From assembly GCA_001939145.1 (NCBI GenBank), contig LSRX01000333.1, forward strand, positions 23,248 to 87,247: a stretch of DNA of 64,000 bases, in the 5' to 3' direction. The stretch comes from Symbiodinium microadriaticum. Taxonomy: Eukaryota; Sar; Dinophyceae; Suessiales; Symbiodiniaceae. The position numbers were made by a program, and so were the translations under genes. Positions 34,396 through 45,499 of the stretch are shown here, in pieces. Position 1 is the first letter of the stretch; each line of letters begins with the position of its first letter. The notes beneath the pieces are model-generated. The model was not told the origin of the DNA and searched no databases. It was given only the letters and a program-made list of their open reading frames with translations.

Positions 34396-36999
34396 TACTA
34401 CTGCTGCTGCTGCTGCTACTACTACTACTACTACTGCTGCAACTGCTGCTGTCCTGTTGCGCTTCTTGCTACAACGGTGACACTGCACACGACTGAAGCC
34501 ATCAGTGACTCCTCCTTCTGCAGTGCACTCGCCCGTGTAGCACCGGAAAGCTGTGAAGATCGAGTCCGGCACCGTGGCAAAAAGACTTTGGATGTCGTGG
34601 TCCAGCGGGGGAGTCAACTCGGCACGGCCTCAGCAGATCGAGTTCAAACGGCAAGTTTTCCTCGTAAGCCAGCCTAGTACGACAGCCGATAAACACCTGC
34701 AAACCGAATCCAAGTGATTTATTTCCGTTTCGTGTCTCGGTCTGCGCAATGCAGCAAACCGGTCTGACTATCAGGACCTGAGGCCTTAGACTTCGAAGCC
34801 TCTAGGCAGAAAACGCACCTGATGCACATTCCCAACAGAGCAAACCATGCCTGCCACTTGCGTAACGCAATGGGGTACTTTGGAAGCCCACTGTTCTTCT
34901 GCATCCCAGGTCTGTCACCCTGTTCACGCACAACGTCTGTGAATGTGGCTCCAGAGAAACATGCTGGAAACTAATACATGTTGTCTGTACATCCAGTCTT
35001 CAGATGATGCCAGAGTTTCCAGCAGAATGCCGGGCCGACCGACGTCGGTGTGACTGAAGCGTGACCCTGATAGCATGCCTGCCCCACAACCTCTCGACCT
35101 GGAGCTACTTGTCCGGTAAGGCCCCTGCCTATGGCAATGGTTGCAAAGACTGCGATCACGTACAACACGCTGAAGAGCAAAGCAAAGGCAAGGCAAAGTG
35201 TCCGAAGCCCTCCGACCAATCCTTTGATCATCAATTGAAGCTCCTGCAGGGAAGGACAGCAATGGCAACACCACAGCAGATCGGAGCGCAACTAATCTTC
35301 ACAGTAGCGCATCTTCACAGTACGGAAGGAGCCAAACCAAAAAAAAATACTGCGGACACAGTCTGCCAAGAAGGACCTGAACTATGGGAGGGTAGATCAC
35401 AGGAAGCCACCTAGCGGACCTAGCCACAGCCTACCCCGCATGCCCCAAATCTATTGCAAAGGCGCTGCAAAGGCTGGCCTTGATCATTTTGAGGCGGAAG
35501 ACCCTAAATGTACGAGTCAATCTCACCAGACGACAAGCACGCAACAGCTGCATTGCTGCTGCTTCAGACTCTGCAATGACAGCCGTCAGCAGGATGTCGA
35601 TCAAGCCGGCAAGAACTAAGAACATGTCGAAATAGTTCCATGTGGACTCAGGCCCCGAGAGATTAGTTCTTAGCCCCACAAGTCGTATTCGGACCACGAT
35701 CTCCAAGCAAAAGGCGAGAGTAAAGGCCACTTCGATCCATTGCCATCCTGCCCAGCTTTCCCAATTCTCATCCGTCTGCACCCCCAGAATGAAAGCATTC
35801 GAGACGATCAACAAGGCCACGAAAGGCTCGATGTAGAGAACCGGGTCCACTGGCTGTGTTGGCGCTGCCAAATCGTTGATCCTGACGAATGTCAACTCTG
35901 CAACTAAGCGGTTGGTATCCCCAGCCAGGAGAATCTCCTTTATCGCCCGGAAGAGTTCTGCCGAAGTGCCGAAGATGCGCTTTCCGTCGCCATCCATGGC
36001 AAATGCCATGGCCAAGGCTTGAAACGGAACCACATTATGCTGGGGCGGAGACATGCCTTCGGACAGGTTAGAGCGTAGAAAGTCAGCCACAGACCCCGCA
36101 CCTTCTTGTGGCCATTCCCATATCGCGCGGGATCGCTCATCGATCCTCACCTCCCTCGAAGAAGTAGAAAGGCTACCGTCCCTGCGCAAGCCAATCATTC
36201 TTGAAAAAGTGCCGGAGTGCTGCAACTTCGCGGCGGCTTTCTTGTCAATCGGCTCAAATCGCAGTCGCACAAAGTGCGCCAGCTTGTTCACGATGGCATT
36301 CACATCACTTTGGGAGTAGCGTGTGAGGCCAAGTGCCACGACGGCATCATGCAACTCTTGGCCTGAAATCAGCTTTTTGGTCGTGCCAAGGCGCATGCGC
36401 AGGGTCTGTTCAACGTGCTCCTTGATACTGCTTGAGGTCTGGTCTGTCAGCGTAGCACACATTGGGCCTGGGTTTCCAGTAGTAGGACCTTCTTCCTCAC
36501 CAGACTCTAGGTACAGCTTCGAGTCCACGAACTCAGCAGTCTCCGCTGCTTTCGACGCTGATTCGGGCTGGTCGCCGTCGACCATTACAGTCTGCGGTGG
36601 TGGAAGGGGCCTGGAAATGAGAAGCTCGGGCATCATGGACTGGGGCGGGCCTTTGATACTTGGCACATCATCTTGCACAGTCGGATGCCGAGGCCTGACT
36701 GCTCCAGTGCTTTTACCTTCATCCGCCTTATGAACTGGATCGTGCTGGACATACTCCAAGTGGACCTGCACATCACATGGTACACTGAGATCAAGAACAA
36801 AGTGGAAGCAACAGTTTCGTTGCAGATACCGGCGATCATAAACGCAAGCCTGCACAAGCTGCTCCCTGAAAGAAGCCCATGCTTCGTCCAGCGTGCGCTG
36901 GAATGCCGCAACATCATGGTGCATTTCTGAGAGGCTTCCTACTGAATGTACAGAAGGGTGCCGCGCTGCTACTTCCCCGGAGCCCGGCAGGATCCACAT
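29407..36999 (-). CDS. Single-domain voltage-gated cation channel with EF-hand
   Basis: Eight exons join in phase to 844 aa: 36999-35479, 35243-35109, 34617-34515, 31677-31591, 31295-31249, 30704-30622, 30052-29811, 29723-29407. After a ~385-aa cytoplasmic N-terminus come S1 (EPFVALLIVSNAFILGV), S2, S3 and S4 with arginine at every third position (RACRLVRLTRTFRVFRLKMI). Exon 2 gives S5; exon 3 the pore helix and filter (SIFTAFRCYTGEC); exons 4-5 S6 (GSYIACYMLITL, then GIFNVILAVYVDITMK). Exon 8 has EF-hand loop DADGSGTLHVAE (about residues 765-776). Such proteins should form tetramers in a membrane and pass Na+ or Ca2+, with calcium feedback through the EF-hand; selectivity is not certain. Intron donors are GC, GT, GA, GC, GC, GA, GC, all with AG acceptors. 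The start at 36999 is the first ATG of the open frame; an internal Met near residue 26 is an alternative. Confidence 0.9.
31815..31862 (+). repeat. (CTG)n repeat inside channel intron
   Basis: About 10 CTG units followed by ccgctactgctact. Lies in intron 3, so it is not translated in the channel. Confidence 0.9.
31917..32084. repeat. Three imperfect copies of a ~60-bp repeat
   Basis: Each copy has a version of atgctaccaa, ccatccattgaccag, gcatccatgcccaaaccat and ataacg. Copies begin near 31917, 31983 and 32029; the middle one is shortest. Confidence 0.75.
33065..33093 (-). repeat. Short telomere-like tract
   Basis: The plus strand reads ccctaaacccctaaacccca followed by aaccctaac, i.e. about four TTTAGGG-type units on the minus strand with one G added in two of them. 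It lies within intron 3 of the channel gene. Confidence 0.75.
33418..34445. repeat. Giant CTTCTA array with flanking triplet arrays
   Basis: From about 33511 to 34191 the plus strand is an almost pure (CTTCTA)n array, about 113 units, broken only by a short CTA run near 33576-33595. A single N at 34192 marks the junction with (CCACTA)n (34193-34280), then CGA, CTA and CTG triplets to 34445. The left edge (33418-33510) is mixed CTA/CGA triplets. All of it lies in intron 3 of the channel, whose transcript would carry (UAGAAG)n. The true length may differ from the assembled one. Confidence 0.95.
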
Positions 37000-37187
37000 G
37001 CATCAAACACACAAGTGACTGCAGCAGGAAAGCCGGTTGCAGTTGCGGCACTCTTGGACAAGACAGCCCGGGTCTCACTCAGAGCTGGCGATCTTGGACA
37101 CTCGACGATAACCGACAATAAACACCGCGAAGCATGAAAGCAGAGCAGCTTTTTGTCCGCAAGATGCACCGAAAACTCAGGATGGAA

Positions 37188-37983
37188 TCATGAGGAACTG
37201 GCAAAGAATCTCAGGATGGGTTCTGATCCTTCCGAGAGCTTGGCTTGCCGATGCTGCAGAAGAAGCCATGTCCTTCGAATGGAGGCAGAATCTGGAATTT
37301 GGCATTCGACGATTCGACGGCCACTCACCTCAGCCCCAGAAGTTTTCGGGCCCGTCTGGATCGTGCTCAGAACGGAATCAAACGCAAAGCTGGTCCGAGA
37401 AAAATGTAACTCCGCAAGCGGGACCCTGGCTGACGACATGCCGTCCCTTCCATACAGCACATGAAGTCTTCCCAGCTGCAGCAGCCAGGCGCTTCAGTCG
37501 GCTACACGGAGTCGGTTGTTCGGGATTGCTGCGCCTGAAAACAAGGGCCGGGGGCGCCTGGATGGAGAGTCGCTCTTTGGTCGGTTCCAAAGGCAGCTGC
37601 TTTCTCGTGAGCCCCGTCACCGGCACCTGCAGAGTGGTGGCTCGGTGTGGAATGCGCTGCCGTCGCGAGTGCTCTTGAGGGAGGCCTTCGGCATCCTTGG
37701 CTTTGCCGAATCAGTCCAGGCCATGGCGGAATTGGAGAGGCACAGTATCATTGCTTTCCAATCGTCGCGTTCTTTCGAGGTCAACCCCACTCCGTCGCCT
37801 GTCACATAGAGACGACTCCACCATGGGCGCTCTTCTCCATCGACGACACGCGGCGTCGGCAATGCATTCGAGCGCAAGTAGTTGCACAACCCCGTCGTCA
37901 GTATTCAGGCTTCTCGGAGCGGTCTTCCTGCAGGCGCTCGAAATCCTCGCACAAGGTTTTTCCATGTGCAACACAGCTTCCAT
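37188..37983 (-). CDS. Unknown exons
   Basis: Minus-strand protein-like segments: FERLQEDRSEKPEY and, in another frame, TDDGVVQLLALECIADAACR (about 37980-37850); GDGVGLTSKERDDWKAMILC and ASLKSTRDGSAFHTEP (about 37800-37640); PLAELHFSRTSFAFDSVLST and RRIVECQIPDSASIRRTWLL (about 37430-37240). They change frame, as in the other short-intron genes here. No family was recognised. The channel gene starts about 190 nt downstream. Confidence 0.35.
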
Positions 37984-38141
37984 GGCTCTGTGCCTCTAGC
38001 AACCCCGGCAACAGAAGCTGGCTGTGAGCGCAACAAGAAAGCTTCGACTGCGAGCCTCGGGCAAAGCAACAAGTATCTCACATCAGCTTAAGCAGTTCAA
38101 TCCCTTCGCTGCATCATTCTGCATCGCGACTTTTGACACCT

Positions 38142-38400
38142 TCATTCTGTCAAGTGCTCGAGACCATACCAACTCAAGTCGTCGTACTTGTAGCCCTTGT
38201 TCCACCAATAGCAGAGCTGCTGGTCAGGTCCTAAAAGCCGGACGTCGGGGAAGACAGGGACGACATCTGAGGTCGATCCATGCGTCTTCGTCCCCTTATT
38301 CCCGCTTGGACAACTTCGCCGCCCGGCTTCGAAGCGCCGCCCGGCTGCTGGGCCAAGCCGCGGCTTTGGCGGCCTTCGTCCAAGATATTCACCAAAAAAG
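38142..38400 (-). CDS. C-terminal exon of an unknown protein
   Basis: An open frame without its own ATG runs from an AG acceptor near 38403 to a TGA at 38144-38142. Its end, DVVPVFPDVRLLGPDQQLCY followed by WWNKGYKYDDLSWYGLEHLT, is strongly protein-like. The first part is Pro/Arg-rich and may be intronic, in which case the exon begins near 38285 at tcgacctcag. Family not recognised. Confidence 0.45.
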
Positions 38401-38869
38401 GTGCCTTTTCATTGCCCTGAAGGCTTTGAACCTGTATCGTCTGCATCGTGATTCCAATCTTCACTGAAGCTTAACTGCAGTCCAGAAGCAAGTCAAGATG
38501 AGGGCAAGACTTGGATCGAAGAGCTTGCAGCCCAACGCAACGGCAGATTCCTGCCTTGCCTGGCCGTGTGTGTCTACATTTTGTTACAGGTTGTGCTGTC
38601 GGTCCAAAGACGGATGCTACCAACAGCCTTCGTTCAATTGCCACCGTGCCTGTTGACTCACCCTCGCGAAAGTATCTAGCGGCAGGCACTGCTTTGGATC
38701 TTTTAGTAATTTGATAGGTAGATTTTGCACCGATCTAGCTCCATTTTTGACAGGGGAAAACAAAGATGTGCAGAGCGAGCCTCGGTAGAAAAAAACTCTG
38801 TTTGTGTACGGTGCTTCCTGGCTCTGCAAATCTCTGCGCCAGTTCTGCCTTTGAAGCCAAAAACCTGGA

Positions 38870-39270
38870 AGACCTGGAGGCCGAGGCTATCGGGTCGGCT
38901 TCGGTCCCTTTTTGTGTTGTCCAACTCCTTCTTCGATGCCGCTCTCGGGCAAGGATTCCCACATCGATGCGACTTCGCAGCTTTCACTATCGAAGTCGTG
39001 CCAAAAGAGCTGTGCCACTGTCGGGCAAGGCTCAGTTTTGTTGCAGGCGACCGAACGCCTCCATCTTCTCATGCCTCAGCCTTTTGTGCAAAGGCTGAGG
39101 TCCCCAATGTCTCCCGAGTTTTTGAACAAGGTCTAAGAGGTCGGGTCCGAAACTGGACCGAACTGGACTTTGCTACGTGCACTTGCCACGTTCTGCTTTG
39201 ATCTCTGTTCTCCGATGCGACCCAAAAAGCGTGGACATCCTCCACCAGGTTCAGAGGTTCAACACGCAAC
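38870..39270 (-). CDS. Possible exons, unknown
   Basis: Two overlapping-frame minus segments look weakly coding: EPLNLVEDVHAFWVASENRD (about 39265-39200) and VAQLFWHDFDSESCEVASMW (about 39020-38950). Without homology I cannot say whether they belong to the gene ending at 38142. Confidence 0.25.
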
Positions 39271-39486
39271 TTGAGCCCTGGGCTGTCTGTAAAATCTTAT
39301 GGACTAGACAAACTACGCATGCCAACAATGCCAGGAGACTGATGCTGGCACCTTCCAGGGTGAGGAACCGGATGCCGCAGCTCACAATCTTCCGGAGGGC
39401 ATGGTCGTCGATCGGACAGGCCTGGCCTGATGCGGGTCTGACGAGCACATGCTCCCTGCCTTTGACAGGAGTTCAATATGATATAT

Positions 39487-41564
39487 TCAACAGTCAGGCA
39501 ATGAGCTCAAAATGAAACGTGCGGCAATGTGCGGCTCAGCTGCTTGCTGTAAGCTGCAGCTCATCCATGTCCCCATGGTGTGAATCCTTTCCTGCGCAGC
39601 CAGAACGCTAGCTGACCATAACTGGCTGAGCCTTTGCTCCAAAGGCGCATGCCCCCGGCAATTGTCATGCAACATATGCAACATAGGACAATCATCGGGT
39701 CCAAGGGCTCGTACGAGATTCCAGACTCCTCTGCAATAGAATCATAGGCTCATAGAGTGCGTCAGAGTCCAGACACGTGCACAATTCGAAGTCTCGGACT
39801 CGGAAATCCTTGCAAAGTCGCTCCATGGGCGCCCTCAAGCGACAGGGATCGGAGGCTGGACCTCGCTGCCGGCTGCAAACGCCCCTGCCAAAAGGACTGC
39901 AGCAGCACGTCTCCCGCCTCAGCGCGCAGTGCGGACTGCCAGAATACGAAAACCGAAAGCAGCAACTGCGCATTGCATCGCATTTTCATTTTAAGTGGAT
40001 CCCAAGTGGCATGGACGTTCGCCAAGGCCAGGGCCTCCAGCACGGGCAAGGCCCCCAATGCCATGGCCGCCTCTGCTTCCAGCGATCGGCAGCCGACCAT
40101 AGCTGCTGGGCAGCCTGCCTGAAAGAAGACAAAACATGCATCAGGGATGGCAAGGGGTCTTGTTCGATCGGACCGTTCTTGCATCCACCCTCCACCTCGA
40201 ACAAGATGCCGAGGCGCCGCACCGCCTGCAGACATTGACGTGGCAGCAGGGCAGCTCCCCTTCAATGAAAGAGAAAATGTGGCATGGCCATGCATGGCCT
40301 GCCAGCGACCCACCTCCAAGCCGGATAGCAAGGCAAACTGTGGTGCATCGGACGCCAAGAAGCAGCGCAGCGGTTTCGTTGCGATGGCATCCACAACGTC
40401 AGAACCAGAGGCTTTCAGCAAGCTGTCAAGACGAAGGTCCTCACCGTTCGAGTCATGTTGCCACATGCTTCCACAGGCTGGTCGGAGTCCTCCAGCTGTG
40501 TAGCCGAGACGACCTTCTTCAAGCTTGCCCCAGAAACATGGGCGGAGCAACTGAGCCACAGCGAACGAAGCTGCGGGCAGCCGCCCAGAAGCTCCAGAGC
40601 CGCATCCGTCACCTGGTCTCGAGAGAGGTTCCTCATAAACTACACCGGACCGCCGCACCACTGAGCTGCGACTGAGTGGCAGCATCTCCATGAAGAACCA
40701 CGCGGCTTAGTGCGGGCCGGCTGCTCCCTCTGCCCAACAAGATCTGCAATGCCCTGGGTGTCAGCCGAGGTTCGCATGCTCGTGCCACCTGACAGGCATG
40801 GCCCAGTCGCGCGCACCTGTATCTGCTGCTCAAGCCGGTCGCCTTGCTGTGAAAGTGCAAGACTCGCAACGTCTCACAGACCTGAGCGCTATCTTGAAAA
40901 GCTGCTGCATCTGCTTGCTGTGGCTTTGCTCTTGGCGTTTGTCGGTGTTGAAGCTATTGATGATGTTGCAGCCGTTGGTGTTGTGCTTCCGAGATTCCTT
41001 GGAAATCGCGACAGCTCCAGCATCCGTGTGGTGGCAGGCCGTGTCGCCTTGGCAGAACATGCACTAGGACTAGGAACCGGAGAGCCAAATCCCTGATTCA
41101 GCCAGGGTGCTAATCTTCAGAAAGTGCAGCCCTTCACATCAGCTGCAATGCGCGATCAAGATTGCGGATCAAGAAAGAAAGATGGGCCGCGCCTCCACCG
41201 AAACCGTCAGCTGCCCGCCTGGCAAGCCTTCAGAACCCGTGAAGGATCGTGAAGGGCTGAGGCCTCGCCTAAGGCCTTTCGCGGAGGAACCGGGGCCCCG
41301 GCCAGCGCAAGGCACCATCGGTGGACGGTAAGGCTGTTAGTGGCCCCGCCGTGCTGCAGCAGCAAAGAGGTCGCCCTGACTGCGCGGTCAGCAGAGCCTC
41401 GAAAATCTTCGAGACAAGAACTCCTCGCCGCCTCTTCGCTCTCTGGTTCCATGACGACCAAGGAGCAGTGCAAACCGCGGAAGCCGGCACTAAGTCGCGC
41501 CAACTCAGGAAACTCAGCGCCAGATCCAAGGGCACTCCGCACTTCCTAGGACTGCAGAGGGCAA
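39487..41564 (-). CDS. F-box and leucine-rich-repeat protein
   Basis: The first recognised exon starts after an acceptor near 41564 and encodes an F-box core: VPLDLALSFLSWRDLVPASA followed by VCTAPW. Later exons give leucine-rich repeats: ETLRVLHF and PRALQILLGRGSSRPALSRV (about 40880-40720); TDAALELLGGCPQLRSLWLS (about 40610-40540), which joins the former in phase 0 with a GC...AG intron (VVLHGD to VTDAALELL); LEAEAAMALGALPVLEALAL (about 40080); SLRSLSLEGAHGATLQGFPS (about 39830). A last exon from about 39727 (VWNLVRALGPDD) ends at 39487. F-box/LRR proteins recruit substrates to SCF ubiquitin ligases through Skp1; the LRRs bind the substrate. Several introns remain unfixed and the N-terminal exon may be missing. 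Confidence 0.6.
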
Positions 41565-42169
41565 CGGAACATGCTTAGTCGCCGGACCAAGGATCTTCGT
41601 CATGCGTGATATGACATACGGACAACATATCTCATTGTGAAGCTCTCAGAATTCTGCGGATCCTTTGGATCTCGTCCTTCAGATCAGTCCATCTTGACTC
41701 GCTGTCTGACGGAGCTATGTCCTAAGGCGCCAAGGCGTGAGGTCCAAGAGCTTCCTCGTGTAGCCAAGTTTCTGTTCAATCAGTGATGGCATGTGTCTCC
41801 ATGCTGTCCGGAACTTATGCTGACTCTGACGGTCCGGCTCACACTGCAAATGCTAATACTCCTGGGAATGTGTTGCGCATACTCCCTTGCCCTTGCCTGC
41901 AAAATCAATCTCGTCTCCAACCACCCATACGATGTGGGCTTCAGCAAAGTCAGCAACTCAGCCATGCCCAAACATGCTTCCGCTTGATCCGAGGGCTGAC
42001 GCGTGTCGGACTGCAACCGCCTTCACCGAAACTCCCGGCGCGCATGCACATGCCAAAAAGTCCGCTTTTTTGCCACATTACACGGTGATTCAAAGTCGAA
42101 CGTTTCATTCATCGGCGGTTCAGCAGCTTCTCCTTGCAACAAGTGAGGGTGAAGCAGCGTGCACAAGCT
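41565..42169. other. Intergenic, nothing recognised
   Basis: No supported exon. It separates the WW-domain gene stop from the first recognised F-box exon. Confidence 0.35.
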
Positions 42170-43316
42170 TTACGTTAGCGGTATCCCGTCCTGTGAGGCT
42201 TCCAGGTCGTGAAGCACTCGAGCCACCTCCTCAAGCATCAGCTCGTCCTCGAGAGTAGAGTAGAGCCGTTGACTTTGCGTGATGCCGAGCACATCCCTGG
42301 CCTCGCTGTCGCGGATTGCTTCCTGACAGGAGCTGGGAACTTCTCGACTCGACTGGCACTGGCACCGCGCCTGCTCCAGGTCTGGCCGCTTGTCAATGTT
42401 TGCCAACATCTCCTTCGACTCTTACAACTGCTGAGCTTAAGGCGTTCCGGAAGCCGGGCCTCAGCAGCTGCGGCTGCTGCATCAGTCGCGACTCTGGGTG
42501 GTTCGTCGGCAATGGCGATTCGTGTCTCTTTTTGAGGTGCAGGCCCCGCTGTTGCTGTGCCACTGTTGGCGTGTGCACTGGCTGCATGAACCTGACCTGC
42601 CCTGGGCACTGATTCTGCTGTGGGTTGCGTGCGCAGCAGGGGCTTCTGTTCCACTGCCTCGACCACCGTATGCCTCCGAAGCCCATGAGCAGCCTCAGAA
42701 GTGGGAGGCGGTGCCGGAAGCCCAAGATCCTTTGCCACATCCGCACGTACTTCTTGTGATGCCGGATCCACCACGGTCTCCCCCCACCCCAGCCAGCTAT
42801 CTAACCAACCGTGCATTGTAGCTGCGTCTGGCTTCTGTGCCTTTTCCTCGGGCTCGGTCACTGGATTTGAGGCAGCACTGTTCTCTGGCTTCACCCGTGA
42901 GGCTGTAACGGATTTCTCAGCAGCTCCGATTTCGCTGGCCGTCTCCGGCTCTTTCTGCGGTCGCTTGAGGTCCCATTGCGCTTCGCCGGTCAGCACATTC
43001 AGCCGAAATTGCTGTCCAGACGGATCCGTGAACTCCTTCCAAGCCAACTCACTGTCCAAATCAGGCCGCGTAGGAGTCCTCACAATCGACTTAATTTCCC
43101 CGCAATGGGGTCATTGCGTTCATTGCGTCAACTCGACAGCAACACAAAGACATCGAGCTTGTCCTGCTCTTCAATGCAGTTGAGACAGGTCTGCAGGGCA
43201 GCAGCAGCGCGACTGCCCATCGCGTCCACTTCATTTGGCCTCGGCTCAGGACCGTAGGGATGACACCCAAGGTGCTCAACGCCGCCTTTTCGGGGAAAGG
43301 AACACCTTCGGATCAT
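42170..43316 (-). CDS. WW-domain protein
   Basis: Exons 43316-43159 (ATG start, 158 nt), 43078-42466 (613 nt) and 42412-42170 (243 nt with stop) give 337 aa. Introns are 80 nt (43158-43079) and 53 nt (42465-42413), both GC...AG, phases 2 and 0. The WW domain lies at about residues 63-92: WKEFTDPSGQQFRLNVLTGE then AQWDLKRP, with the two tryptophans 22 residues apart, the Asn and Thr of the central strand, and the final proline. WW domains bind proline-rich or phospho-Ser/Thr-Pro peptides. Then come a Glu/Pro-rich linker, a Trp-rich amphipathic segment (MHGWLDSWLGWGE), an Ala-rich part, and a helical C-terminus (STLEDELMLEEVARVLHDLE). The partner and role are unknown. Without the 53-nt intron the frame ends in an unrelated Arg/Ser-rich tail. 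Confidence 0.75.
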
Positions 43317-45480
43317 TCGCTTCCGCTCTGTTTGCGTCCTGTGTCTGTGAGTGAAAAACTTGCAAGGCCAAGAACCTGCACTGCATGTATCGATGCTGAG
43401 TGAAAGGAATGAAAGCAGATGTTGCCCTGAAGGTGTCCCTGACGAATTGTTGGAAAGCTACCTCCCGAGGATCCGGCTGCGGCCGCCGACTACTCGCGCG
43501 CGGCAGCAGGCTTGAGCTGAAGGAATTACCGGAAGTTTGTGCTCAAATCGCAGCTGAATTCTCAGTGCATGTCACTTCGAAACTGTTTCAGATCTCCGGC
43601 CAACCTGCTAAGCCAGTCCTGCCGACGAAAGCGCCACAAGAAAAGCCTTTCAGTCGAACCGGTTGTTCATGTTTTAGGGGCCGGCTTGCAACCACTGTTT
43701 GACAGCGGCATCTTACTTTGAAGAGGTTGCGGGACGGAGTTGAGTTTGTGTCGTATGTGGAAAGCATGTGTGCGTTGACGAGTGTTTTTATGTAGAAGTA
43801 ACGGTGTTGCAGCAATTGTAGTTTGGTCTGTCCAGGTCTCGTCTAGAGTCTCTATAGTACTAACGGTGATAGTACATCGCGAGTAACTTTTGCCTCTATA
43901 TAGAGACGCAACGGAGCTGTAGTTGTGACAGGGATGACAGGGATGCGTGGCTTGCGCTGATAGGGTGCCAGCCAAGGACAAGTTATCGACGATGTTCAAT
44001 GCCACGTCCAACAAAAACATCATGAGGCTCATGTACCGCGACGATGGTGTTCTGCCTGCAACACAAACCCGGTCTTGCAGAGCTGCAGAAGTGGTTGCTG
44101 GTGGTGGTGACCTTTTGGTCGTAGTGCGTTCTATTGGGTTGCATATACACACCCTACATACTTATCTACATGCATACATACGCACGTACGTACCTGCCTA
44201 CCTACATTCGTACAGTGAAGACCAGAAACCCCACCTCCAGTCGAAATGGATTGTGAAACACCTCGAATGCATGCATAATCCTACTGCAGGCCCAACTTGG
44301 CAAAAGCCCTACAGTTAGGGGGACAAGACAGGAACGTAGCCGGCAAGCATACCACGCCCCTGCTTCTTGCGCTGCAAAACCGTCTAGGTCTTGACAGGAA
44401 GGAGGAAATTCCTATGGACTCTCCTTCCCAAGAGCTCCGACAGAATATCTTGACCATCACGGGACTATCACGCCACATCACACCCATCCGGCCCGGCATC
44501 CACCATGGCCATGGCTGCGATGCGCAGCGATGCGCAGCGATGCGCAGCGGGGGCTCGCTTTGTTGCCCTGCTTATCACACGCACTGTCCGGAGTGTGCCA
44601 GAATCCCGATTGGCTCGAGCTCATAGCCATGCCCAGTGCTGCATACCTTCTGCAAATCTCGCCTGCAAGAAGTCGGATCACGCGGAAGAATCAAGGGCAT
44701 TCACCCCCTCGATCAGCAAGCCTCGTGGATCCTCTGGCTCCTCAGACCTCCCACGGACGCACAGAAGATGTGCGTGATGAGCTCCGGTGGTATCAAAGCC
44801 ATGTGCGCCACCATGATGAGAGATTGGTGCATCCTCTGCACCCCAGATTGAAAGCAAAAACCACTCCTTCCACAGACACACATCAGCTTCGCTAGATGCA
44901 TGGGTGATCATGGGTGCTCCTGCACACTGGACAAGACTCAAATCTAATCGAGCGGCTGCCTGCTTCGCAAATGCATTTTTGCAGACTTGCAAAGCATGCT
45001 GTATCTGGGAAGGTCCCAGCAAACTTTCGCCCATAGTCCACAGAAGTGCCTCAGACATTCGGAAGTGACCCTATTTCACCTAGCTTACAAGCTGATTTGG
45101 CCTCAGTGTCCATTCCAGGATTGGAGACCTTATTGCAGGGCAATAGGCTGTGGTCTAGTTACTAGTTTTTGCAATGCCTGCTCTTGCCACCCCCGCCTGC
45201 CCAAGATCTCCCTCTGGGATGTCTATTTCGAGGTGTAGCCCGCCCAACCAATCGAGGAGATCTTCACAAGCTTGGCCATACGATGCGGAGAAACGAGCAG
45301 CCTGAATACCGAAGGAAGCAAGCTGCAAAGCCAAGTTCTTTTCTATTCAACGGAGCACAGCACATGAGCACATGGAGCCCTTGCAAATAGAGTGGCAGCT
45401 TTGGCGGCCTGGTCCTGGGGATCGCTCCACTGCCAAGGCTCCAGCACCAAGCGCTCGAAAGGCGGCCTAGCCAAACTGAG
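43317..45480. other. Mostly unassigned; weak exons near 44.7-45.1 kb
   Basis: No solid gene. Weak minus-strand candidates are ESLLGPSQIQHALQVCKNAF (about 45025-44965) and HMALIPPELITHIFCASVGG (about 44805-44745). A 10-bp repeat (gatgcgcagc) occurs three times in tandem at 44518-44549. A CGTA/CCTA-rich microsatellite-like stretch lies at about 44165-44210. Confidence 0.3.
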
Positions 45481-45499
45481 CTACGAGGGATGTGCAAAG

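Larger units (their letters stand above)
31678..34514 (-). other. Intron 3 of the channel gene, 2837 nt, repeat-filled
   Basis: Bounded by the pore exon (ends 34515) and the S6 exon (starts 31677); a GA donor with alternative position 3 nt away gives the same protein. It contains a CTG repeat (about 31815-31850), a triplicated ~60-bp repeat (31917-32084), a partial duplication (about 32118-32170 and 32310-32362), GTAAC-rich sequence (32400-32530), a CT tract (32900-32918), a telomere-like tract (33065-33093) and the giant CTTCTA array (33418-34445). Confidence 0.8.

Noticed and set aside
34186-34490. Poly-valine extension of the pore exon on the minus strand
   Set aside because: Read-through of the triplet array beyond the splice donor at 34514; channel homology ends there.
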